Assembly: GCA_016844515.1 (NCBI GenBank)
Contig: JAERMP010000043.1
Span: forward strand, 1 to 11,838
Source: Thermoleophilia bacterium
GTDB taxonomy: Bacteria > Actinomycetota > Thermoleophilia > Gaiellales > Gaiellaceae
Reading direction: 5' to 3'
DNA length: 11,838 nt
Part shown: positions 6,834 to 11,838 of the stretch, one piece after another
Layout: each line of letters begins with the position of its first letter
Numbering within the stretch: the first letter of the stretch is position 1
Made by a program: the position numbers and the translations under genes
The notes under the pieces: generated by a model
Database searches by the model: none
Seen by the model: the letters and a program-made list of their open reading frames with translations, nothing else
Told to the model about the DNA's origin: nothing

Positions 6834-8115
6834 TCGGCTCCAGGTCTTCGCGTGTCGCGGTTCTCTCCTCCTCTGGAGGCTCGCCCCCGAGCTCGGGCCG
6901 GTCGAACGTGAGCACGTAGCCGACGACAGACGCAAGGACGATCAGCGGGATCAGCACCGGACTCGCGAAGAACGCCACGAGCACGGCGACGAACACCGGG
7001 AGTCGCATGATGGCAACGGCGGCGCCCGCCATTCCGCACCCCACGGCGACCGCGAGCGGGACGCGCTCGAATACGTCGGTCGTGATGAAACCCACGGTTG
7101 AACCGATGAAGAGCACCGGGAAGATGCGTCCGCCGCGGAAGCCCGTCTCGAGGCAGAGCGCAAAGGCGAGGACCTTGCCGCCGAGGATGAGCAACAGCGC
7201 GCCGGCACCGTACGCCTCCGGGTGGTCGAGCAGCACCTCGAGCTCGTGCTCGCCGGAGAAGAGTGTCTCCTCACCGGCGACGAGCGCGATCACTCCGATG
7301 CCGATTCCTCCTAGCGTTGCCTTGAGGACGGTTCGGCCGGCTATCGGCACGAAGAGCCGCTGGACGCCACGCAGAGCGGCGATGACGAGCAGCCCGACAG
7401 CGGCGGCTGCTGCCGCGACGGCGAGAGCCTCGAAGACATGTGCGAGCTCGACGGCCGCGTAGCTCGGAAGGTTGATCTCGAGCAGCGGTCCGTTGAGGAT
7501 CGCATCGAAGGTCAGAAGCCCGACTACAGAAGCGACGAGAACCGGGATCAGGAAGACGTAGAGATTGTGGCCCGTGACCTGTGTCACTTCGAGGGTCATC
7601 ACCGCTGGGGCGAGCGGAGAGCCCAGAAGGCCAGAGAGGAGTGAGCCGACTCCGGACATCCCGAACACCTTCCCGAGCTCGGCTCGCTTCAAGCGATCTG
7701 CGAGCACAGTGCCGACCGCGAGGGCGACGGCGAGCAAGGCCGCCTCGGGGCCGAGGCTCGCCCCGGCGACGAGCGACACGAGGCTCACGAGAACCATCCC
7801 GGCCGCGTGACTGGCCGGAACCTGCTCGAGCCCGATCCCGTGGCCTTCCGCGGGGCTCGGGCCGCCTTTCCCGGGAACGACTCGCAGGAGGATGCCGACT
7901 GTTAGTCCCCCGAGAGTCGTGACCGCGAGCGCGTACCACGAGTAGGGGTCTAAACCGAGCTCCTCGGGAATCGTTTCCCAGACCACGTCTCTGAGCCCGG
8001 AGTACGTGCCGAGAAACGCAAGGGTCGCGAGCGCGATCACGACGGCGATCGCCGAGGCGAGCAGCAGCAGCCCGAGATACGTGCGCGTGCGCAGGTGAAT
8101 GGCTGCCGCTTCCAT
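6823..8115 (-). CDS. CLC-family chloride/anion channel or transporter, atypical selectivity motifs (YfeO-like subclass)
   Basis: This is an integral membrane protein of 430 residues in the voltage-gated chloride channel (CLC) fold. Visible landmarks are GASLGPEAALL (118-128), FGMSGVGSLLSGLLGSPLAP (151-170), VMTLE (172-176) and ETGFRGGRIFPVLFIG (323-338), which is the GxFxP motif. In classic CLC exchangers the second motif is GREGP with the gating Glu before GP. Here it is SLGPE, with Glu124 after GP, as in YfeO-like proteins. The first motif GSGIP is replaced by GHGIG. The C-terminus is a short acidic hydrophilic tail without CBS domains. The ATG at 8115 follows the response-regulator stop by 23 bp, so the two genes probably share a transcript. 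An upstream in-frame extension would run inside the regulator gene and is rejected. Ion specificity is not predictable. Confidence 0.85.
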   Translation of the reverse strand: MEAAAIHLRTRTYLGLLLLASAIAVVIALATLAFLGTYSGLRDVVWETIPEELGLDPYSWYALAVTTLGGLTVGILLRVVPGKGGPSPAEGHGIGLEQVPASHAAGMVLVSLVSLVAGASLGPEAALLAVALAVGTVLADRLKRAELGKVFGMSGVGSLLSGLLGSPLAPAVMTLEVTQVTGHNLYVFLIPVLVASVVGLLTFDAILNGPLLEINLPSYAAVELAHVFEALAVAAAAAAVGLLVIAALRGVQRLFVPIAGRTVLKATLGGIGIGVIALVAGEETLFSGEHELEVLLDHPEAYGAGALLLILGGKVLAFALCLETGFRGGRIFPVLFIGSTVGFITTDVFERVPLAVAVGCGMAGAAVAIMRLPVFVAVLVAFFASPVLIPLIVLASVVGYVLTFDRPELGGEPPEEERTATREDLEPTTS

Positions 8116-8138
8116 CGGGCGGCGGGAGCCTACCGCCG

Positions 8139-8837
8139 CTAGGACCTGGGTTCGGCCTCGAGCTTGTAGCCGACGCCGTAGCGCGTGTGGATGAAGACGT
8201 GTCGTTTCGCGCGGCGGTCGATCTTCTCTCGCAGCTTGCGGACGAAGACGTCCACCGTGCGGTCGCGGTGCGTCGCTCGGCGACCCCAAACCCGCTGCAG
8301 GAGCTCGTCGCGTGTGAGCACCCGACCCTGCTCGCGCGCAAGGGTGTAGAGGAGACGGAACTCGGTTGGCGTGAGCTCGGCGCTCACGCCGTCGACGTAC
8401 GCCTGCACGTTGTTCGGGTCGAGGCGGAGCTCCTCGATCACGATCGGGTCGCCGCGGCGGGGCTCGGCCTCGCTCACACCACGGCGCGCGGCGGCGCGAA
8501 CGCGCGCAGCGAGCTCCTTCATCGAGAACGGCTTGACGAGGTAGTCGTCGGCTCCGATCTCGAGCGCGTGCACACGATCGTGCTCGGTGCCTCGGGCCGA
8601 TACGACCACGATCGGCGTTCCGATCCCCTCGCCTCGGGCCTGCTCGATCACTCTCCAGCCGTCGATCCCCGGGAGCATGAGGTCGAGCACGCAGACGTCA
8701 GGGCGCTCGTAGCGCAACCGCGCGAGGCCGGTCTCTCCGTTGGCGACACCCACCGCATCGAAGCCGGCCGTCTCGAGGTGACGGGCCATGCCCCGGGCGA
8801 TGATGTCGTCGTCCTCGATGATCAGGACCTTCGCCAT
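8139..8837 (-). CDS. OmpR/PhoB-family response regulator
   Basis: This is a cytoplasmic two-component transcription factor of 232 residues. The receiver domain (1-120) has the acidic cluster E8-D9-D10, phospho-acceptor D52 in VLDLMLPG, switch S80 in VVVSAR, and K102 in DDYLVKPF. The OmpR-type winged helix (about 131-230) includes ELTPTEFRLLYTLAREQGRV, then LTRDELLQRVWG, and the recognition helix RTVDVFVRKLREKI, ending RYGVGYKLE. It is likely a PhoB/PhoP/RegX3 counterpart. The histidine kinase, pstS and pstC lie 0.9-3 kb away on the other strand, and its own upstream region carries an 11-bp-phased PHO-box-like tract. A TATCGT hexamer ends 8 nt before the ATG, so its mRNA may be nearly leaderless. 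It leads an operon with the CLC gene. Pairing with the kinase at 9705 is inferred. Confidence 0.92.
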   Translation of the reverse strand: MAKVLIIEDDDIIARGMARHLETAGFDAVGVANGETGLARLRYERPDVCVLDLMLPGIDGWRVIEQARGEGIGTPIVVVSARGTEHDRVHALEIGADDYLVKPFSMKELAARVRAAARRGVSEAEPRRGDPIVIEELRLDPNNVQAYVDGVSAELTPTEFRLLYTLAREQGRVLTRDELLQRVWGRRATHRDRTVDVFVRKLREKIDRRAKRHVFIHTRYGVGYKLEAEPRS

Positions 8838-8845
8838 GCAGTCAC

Positions 8846-8851
8846 ACGATA
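8846..8851 (-). promoter_or_regulatory. Probable -10 element (TATCGT) of the response regulator gene
   Basis: Read on the - strand, TATCGT is separated by 8 nt from the ATG at 8837, and no Shine-Dalgarno lies between. The same hexamer is used in front of the PNPOx gene. No clear -35 is present at the expected distance, which fits an activator-dependent promoter with the PHO-box-like tract 31 bp further upstream. Confidence 0.45.
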
Positions 8852-8882
8852 GTTGCCTCTCCCGGGGGCGACGGGGGCCGCA

Positions 8883-8915
8883 AGGTGGTTACCGACTGGT
8901 AACCAGGTGGTGAAT
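8883..8915 (-). promoter_or_regulatory. PHO-box-like tract (three 11-bp units) upstream of the response regulator
   Basis: On the - strand this reads as three consecutive 11-bp units: ATTCACCACCT, GGTTACCAGTC and GGTAACCACCT. The first seven bases of each resemble GTTCACC, the conserved part of actinobacterial PhoP direct-repeat units, and the phase is exact. The second and third cores also form a perfect inverted repeat, GGTTACC-4 nt-GGTAACC. The position, about 31 bp upstream of the -10, suggests autoactivation of the regulator-CLC operon. It could alternatively be a palindromic operator for another dimeric regulator. Confidence 0.55.
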
Positions 8916-8952
8916 GGGGTCTGACCCGGGGTCAGACCCCGGGTCATGTCCT
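8916..8952. repeat. 12-bp-period palindromic repeat (GGGTCwGACCC), overlapping alternative hairpins
   Basis: Three 12-bp units lie in tandem: GGGTCTGACCCG (8917-8928), GGGTCAGACCCC (8929-8940) and the decayed GGGTCATGTCCT (8941-8952). The first two are themselves palindromes. Together they make a perfect 12+1+12 inverted repeat (8916-8940), and a second 12+1+12 inverted repeat overlaps it (8922-8946). The tract abuts the RTX stop codon and lies just before the PHO-box-like tract. There is no T run, so it is not a classical intrinsic terminator, although it could block transcription from the RTX gene into the regulator operon. It resembles REP-type intergenic palindromes. Confidence 0.7.
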
Positions 8953-9598
8953 ATTCGTCCGCTTCAGCGTCTGCGTCCGCGTTCTCGCCCTCGTCCTGAT
9001 CAGCGGTTGGCGCTTCCACGACCTCGACCTTCTCGCATCCGACGAGCTGCGTTCGCGGCCGCTCGGAGCGGAGGACGAACGCCTTGTCGTTCCCCGGCCC
9101 ACAGTTGAGGAGGTCGGGGTCGCCGTCGGGCGCGAGCGCGTGCAGCTCGTCGTTCCCGCTCCCGCCGAAGACACGATCTGCGCCCCAGCCGCCGAAGAGC
9201 GAGTCGTTGCCGTCGTTACCGGATACGGAATCGGCTCCCCTGTTCCCCGCCGCGCGGTCATTGCCGTCGCCGCCAACCACTTCGTCCGAGTCGGAGCCAC
9301 CGTACAGACGGTCGTTCCCGTTGCCGCCGGCAATCACATCGTTTCCGCGGCCGCCGTACACGAGGTCGTTCCCGTCGGCGGCACGGGTTCCGTCGTTCCC
9401 GGATCCCGCCCGCACGTCGTCCGCGCCGCCGCGCGCGTAGACGGCGTCGTTCCCGGCGAATGCGTGGATCTGATCCGCGTGCTCCGTTCCGCGGAGCACG
9501 TCATCGCCGGGTGTCCCGTTGATCACGGCTGCCATGGCCGCTCCGGTGAGCCCGAGCGCTCCCGCTGCGGCCATGACCGCGAATACCTTGCGTCTCAT
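8951..9598 (-). CDS. Secreted calcium-binding protein with RTX (hemolysin-type) nonapeptide repeats
   Basis: This is an exported protein of 215 residues. A Sec signal peptide (MRRKVFAVMAAAGALGLTGA, cleavage probably after AMA at 21-23) is followed at once by VINGTPGDDVLRGTEHADQI. About a dozen RTX-like nonapeptides (GGxGxDxxx) run from about 27 to 155, e.g. YGGRGNDVIAGGNGNDRLYGG; these normally fold into a calcium-filled parallel beta-roll. The last repeat is capped by LLNCGPGNDKAFVL and GCEKVEVV (C166 and C188, a possible disulfide). An acidic Asp/Glu/Ala tail (199-215) closes the protein. The start is ATG 9598, with AAGGAG (9604-9609) 5 nt upstream. An in-frame extension to 9733 would precede the signal peptide and is rejected. 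It separates the response regulator from the kinase. Function is unknown; no type I secretion genes are visible. Confidence 0.85.
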   Translation of the reverse strand: MRRKVFAVMAAAGALGLTGAAMAAVINGTPGDDVLRGTEHADQIHAFAGNDAVYARGGADDVRAGSGNDGTRAADGNDLVYGGRGNDVIAGGNGNDRLYGGSDSDEVVGGDGNDRAAGNRGADSVSGNDGNDSLFGGWGADRVFGGSGNDELHALAPDGDPDLLNCGPGNDKAFVLRSERPRTQLVGCEKVEVVEAPTADQDEGENADADAEADE

Positions 9599-9704
9599 CG
9601 TCTCTCCTTCCGTCGAGGGGACAGTTGGATTGACGAACATGTGAGTTTGGTGGGAGTGAGCACGAGGAAAGCGATGCGCAAGTCTTCTGTTAGAACCATG
9701 TGAG
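9599..9704. promoter_or_regulatory. Divergent intergenic region between the RTX gene and the histidine kinase gene
   Basis: The 106 bp must hold both promoters. On the + side an extended -10-like TG-T-TAGAAC (TAGAAC at 9691-9696) ends 8 nt before the kinase ATG, suggesting a near-leaderless message. No convincing -35 is seen. GAACATGTGAG (9635-9645) is nearly repeated as GAACCATGTGAG (9693-9704), 58 bp apart, one copy touching the kinase start. By eye there is no 11-bp-phased GTTCACC-like tract here, unlike the regulator and pstS upstream regions. Confidence 0.35.
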
Positions 9705-10634
9705 ATGGACGCCGATTCGATACGCGGCCGCACGCTCGTCGAGGAAAGCCGCGAGGCCGTCGTCGTCCTCGACGACGCCGACCGCGTCGTGCTCGCCAGC
9801 CGCCGGGCGCGGCAGGCGATCGACGGTATCCGCGAGGGCGAGCCGCTACCGGCCGACCTGCTGACAGGCGAGCGCGGAGTGATCCCGTTCGTCGTCCCGT
9901 ACGAGGTCGACGGTCAGCGCGAACGGCTCGTGTATCTCTCGCGCGAGGGTGACCTCGCGGCCTACGAAGAGCTTCGCTCGGGCTTCACAGCGGCGGTATC
10001 GCACGAGCTGCGGACACCTCTCGCTCGGTTGCTCACGCTGCTCGAGACCGCGACGCTGCCGGGCGAAGACGTCGCTGCGCTAGTCGACCAAGCGCAGCGG
10101 GAGATCGAGCAGATCACCGAGTTGATCGATGAGGTCTTGTTTCTCAGCGAGCTCGAATCGGGGGGCCGGGTGGTAGCGCTCGGTGCTACGGCCGCTCGAC
10201 CCGTGCTCGAGGAGGCGCTACAAGAGCTCGAGGAGCGTGCGGCGAGAGCCGGGGTGGAGCTTCGACTCGACTGCGACGCACGCGTCGAGCTCGGGATCCG
10301 ACCGAGGATGCTGCGCGTCGTCGCGAGGAACCTCGCTGAGAATGCGATCCGCTACGCGGGCCCTGGGACGACGTTCGCGCTTGCGGTCGAGACGGGCACC
10401 GACGGATCGGTCACCCTCATCGGACGCGACGACGGCATCGGCGTAGAGGAGTCCGAGCTGCCTCGGCTCTTCGAGCGGTTCTATCGCGCGGACCGGGCCC
10501 GTGCTTCGCGAGGAACCGGGCTCGGCCTCGCCATCGTGAAGCACATCGTGACGCAGGCTGGCGGAATGGTCGAGGCACGCGGCGCGCGCGGTCGCGGGCT
10601 CGAGGTTCGCTGCGAGTTCCCGCGGCCGGCGTAG
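9705..10634 (+). CDS. PhoR-like sensor histidine kinase, apparently soluble (no membrane segment)
   Basis: This 309-residue kinase should phosphorylate an OmpR-type regulator. The N-terminal about 75 residues look PAS-like (EAVVVLDDADRVVLASRRA). The HisKA dimerisation domain has the H-box FTAAVSHELRTPLARLL with H100 as phospho-acceptor. The ATPase domain shows N-box RNLAENAIRYA (N209, N213), DDGIG (from D242), the F-box LFERFYRAD and G2 box GTGLGLAIVK (from 270). No stretch is long and hydrophobic enough for a membrane helix, whereas classic PhoR and SenX3 proteins are membrane-anchored, so signalling would have to come from a cytosolic cue or from partners such as PstB/PhoU. It lies 75 bp upstream of pstS with a PHO-box-like tract between, supporting a PhoR role. 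Its likely partner regulator is at 8139-8837, opposite strand, beyond the RTX gene. Confidence 0.88.
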   Translation: MDADSIRGRTLVEESREAVVVLDDADRVVLASRRARQAIDGIREGEPLPADLLTGERGVIPFVVPYEVDGQRERLVYLSREGDLAAYEELRSGFTAAVSHELRTPLARLLTLLETATLPGEDVAALVDQAQREIEQITELIDEVLFLSELESGGRVVALGATAARPVLEEALQELEERAARAGVELRLDCDARVELGIRPRMLRVVARNLAENAIRYAGPGTTFALAVETGTDGSVTLIGRDDGIGVEESELPRLFERFYRADRARASRGTGLGLAIVKHIVTQAGGMVEARGARGRGLEVRCEFPRPA

Positions 10635-10636
10635 CG

Positions 10637-10669
10637 GTTTACCAGACTTTCACCGCATCTTCACCAGTG
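10637..10669 (+). promoter_or_regulatory. PHO-box-like tract (three 11-bp units) upstream of pstS
   Basis: Three consecutive 11-bp units read GTTTACCAGAC, TTTCACCGCAT and CTTCACCAGTG. The first seven bases of each differ from GTTCACC by one base, matching the known actinobacterial PhoP direct-repeat unit in both sequence and 11-bp phase. A possible fourth, weaker unit (GACCTCCCGCG) continues to 10680. The tract begins 2 bp after the kinase stop and ends 40 bp before the pstS ATG, ideal for phosphate-starvation activation of pstS. Confidence 0.75.
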
Positions 10670-10709
10670 GACCTCCCGCGGCACGACACGTGCCCGGGAC
10701 ACTGGCGGC

Positions 10710-11636
10710 ATGAGAAAAAGCATTCTCGCTGCACTCTTCCTGTCCGTTGCGACCCTCGCGCTCGTCGCAGCCGGCTGCGGGGGCGGCGACTCGAGCAGCG
10801 GCGTCATCACGGCGGACGGCTCCAGCACGGTCGCGCCGTTCACGACCAAGGCAGCCGAGGACTTCAAAGCTTCCGGCGGAGTCGACGTCACCGTGGGGAT
10901 CTCAGGAACGGGCGGAGGCTTCGAGCGCTTCTGCGTTGGCGAGACCGACATCTCCGACGCCTCGCGCGCGATCAAGAACGAGGAGGCCGCAATCTGCGCG
11001 GAGAACGGCGTCGAGTTCGTCGAGCTCCAGGTTGCGACCGATGCGCTGACGAATGTCGTCAACCCCGAGAACGACTGGGCGACGTGCCTCACGGTCGAGC
11101 AGCTCAACGCGATCTGGAAGCCGGGCTCCAAGGTATCGAGCTGGAGTCAGATCGATCCTTCGTACCCCGACGTTCCCCTCAAGCTCTACGGCGCCGGTAC
11201 GGACTCGGGCACATTCGACTACTTCACGGACGCCATCAACGGCGAGGAGGGCGCGAGCCGTTCGGACTTCTCGGCGACTGAGGACGACAACGTCACGGTG
11301 CAGGGCGTCTCGGGGGACAAGGGTGCTCTCGGGTACTTCGGGTTCTCGTACTTCGAGGAGAACCAGGACACGCTCACGGCGCTCGACGTCGACGGCGGCG
11401 CGGGCTGTGTCGCACCGAGCGTCGAGGCGGCCCAGGACGGCTCCTACACGCCACTCGCGCGTCCGCTCTTCATGTATGTGAAGACAAGCTCGCTCGCTGA
11501 AACGGAGGGGCTGGCCGACTTCATCCGCTACACGCTCGAGAACGAGCAGACGATCGCCGAAGAAGCGCAAGTCGTGCCGCTGAGCCAAGAGCAGATCGAC
11601 GAGCAGTTGCAGAAGTTCGAGGACGCAACCGCGTAG
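10710..11636 (+). CDS. pstS: Phosphate ABC transporter substrate-binding lipoprotein PstS
   Basis: This is a high-affinity phosphate-binding lipoprotein (308 residues) that feeds the PstCAB importer. The signal sequence has lipobox LVAAGC with the lipidated Cys at 23, followed by a Gly/Ser linker. Phosphate-site landmarks are ADGSSTVAPFT near 34-44, GISGTGGGFERFCVGETDIS near 62-81 followed by DASRAI, and GAGTDSGTFDYF near 161-172; these loops supply the Ser/Thr/Asp/Arg contacts in PstS proteins. The ATG at 10710 is preceded only by a weak GGCGG, and a GACACT hexamer lies 6 nt upstream, so translation may be nearly leaderless. A PHO-box-like tract sits upstream. The stop TAG shares its G with the GTG of pstC (TAGTG), so the two genes are coupled. 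Confidence 0.95.
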   Translation: MRKSILAALFLSVATLALVAAGCGGGDSSSGVITADGSSTVAPFTTKAAEDFKASGGVDVTVGISGTGGGFERFCVGETDISDASRAIKNEEAAICAENGVEFVELQVATDALTNVVNPENDWATCLTVEQLNAIWKPGSKVSSWSQIDPSYPDVPLKLYGAGTDSGTFDYFTDAINGEEGASRSDFSATEDDNVTVQGVSGDKGALGYFGFSYFEENQDTLTALDVDGGAGCVAPSVEAAQDGSYTPLARPLFMYVKTSSLAETEGLADFIRYTLENEQTIAEEAQVVPLSQEQIDEQLQKFEDATA

Positions 11637-11838
11637 TGACGTCGGCGGACGCCACCGTCGCACGGTCTGCGGCCATCGCGCTCCCTCGCAAGAAGATCCG
11701 CTGGGGCGAGCAGCTGGTGCACGCGGTCCTGTTCGTCGCGGCCGCCATCTCGGTCCTCACAACGGTCGGGATCGTTCTTTCACTGCTCCTGCCCGCGATC
11801 GAGTTCTTCCGCGAGGTGAGTCCGGTGGACTTCTTTAC
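11636..11838 (+). CDS. pstC: Phosphate ABC transporter permease PstC, 3' partial
   Basis: This is the beginning of the inner-membrane permease subunit of the Pst phosphate importer; 67 codons are visible before the window ends. The frame starts with GTG at 11636, which overlaps the pstS stop by one base. A GAGGA at 11619-11623 is the probable ribosome-binding site (12-nt spacing). After a basic N-terminus (ALPRKKIRWGEQLVH) comes the first membrane helix, VLFVAAAISVLTTVGIVLSL, then LLPAIEFFREVSPVDFF. The AAAISVLTTVGIVLSLL...EFF pattern is characteristic of PstC. pstA, pstB and phoU would be expected downstream but are outside the window. Confidence 0.88.
   Translation, partial: MTSADATVARSAAIALPRKKIRWGEQLVHAVLFVAAAISVLTTVGIVLSLLLPAIEFFREVSPVDFF

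Noticed and set aside
5727..6935. Long antisense open frame (402 codons) across the metalloprotease gene
   Set aside because: It is low-complexity, Arg/Gly-rich and without family motifs, the expected mirror of a GC-rich coding strand. The + strand has an intact zinc protease with signal peptide and FN3 domains.
8116..8289. Upstream extension of the CLC gene to an ATG at 8289
   Set aside because: The added 58 residues are Arg/Pro-rich, lie inside the response-regulator coding sequence and precede the natural first membrane helix.
9027..9520. Periodic GNGND-encoding DNA considered as a tandem DNA repeat or CRISPR-like array
   Set aside because: The 27-bp period reflects RTX nonapeptide repeats in a coding frame; there are no identical repeats with unique spacers.
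9599..9733. Upstream extension of the RTX gene to 9733
   Set aside because: It would put 45 residues before a good signal peptide, ignore the AAGGAG ribosome-binding site, and overlap the kinase start.

Overview
The window is high-GC, tightly packed bacterial DNA with 11 protein genes (the first and last are cut by the window edges). It most resembles an actinomycete-type genome, probably the Thermoleophilia (Gaiellales/Solirubrobacterales) or a relative. That is inferred from several signs: heavy G/C third positions, many -10 hexamers of TANNNT type lying 7-8 nt before an ATG (leaderless genes), an 11-bp-phased GTTCACC-type PHO box as in Streptomyces, and a Sec-exported RTX-repeat protein with a conserved Cys pair. 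No rRNA, tRNA, CRISPR array, transposase or phage gene was seen, and no gap between genes exceeds about 115 bp.

Region 1 (1-2691, + strand) is a polyamine-type ABC importer operon: a substrate-binding protein (potD-like, 5' end missing), then permeases potB and potC, with 3-bp spacing and an ATGA overlap. The ATPase (potA) is not in the window. Region 2 (2677-4364, - strand) is a MarR regulator followed, with an ATGA overlap, by an MFS exporter of the EntS-like MFS_3 family. Divergent from marR is a PNPOx-fold flavin/F420-type protein (4424-4954, +). The 59-bp divergent gap plus the start of marR carries AT-rich repeats that could be the MarR operator. Region 3 (5028-6833, +) is a secreted zinc metalloprotease (HExxHxxGxxH) with two C-terminal fibronectin III domains. 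It has a textbook promoter that appears to start transcription at the ATG itself.

Region 4 (6823-11838) looks like a phosphate-response locus with unusual architecture. On the - strand an OmpR-family response regulator is followed 23 bp later by a CLC-family anion channel/transporter gene. Upstream of the regulator, also on the - strand, is an RTX calcium-binding secreted protein. On the + strand, divergent from the RTX gene, are a soluble PhoR-like histidine kinase, pstS and the start of pstC. Two separate 33-bp tracts of three 11-bp units related to GTTCACC lie upstream of the response regulator and upstream of pstS. They suggest that both transcription units, and therefore the CLC gene, answer to the same PhoP/PhoB-type regulator. 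Between the RTX gene and the regulator is a compact 12-bp-period palindromic repeat (GGGTCwGACCC) that can fold in two overlapping ways.

The most interesting hypotheses are: (i) an anion channel placed in the phosphate-starvation regulon by operon membership with the response regulator; (ii) a kinase/regulator pair split by a secreted calcium-binding repeat protein; (iii) a REP-like palindromic repeat at the junction. All assignments were made by eye from sequence, with no database search.
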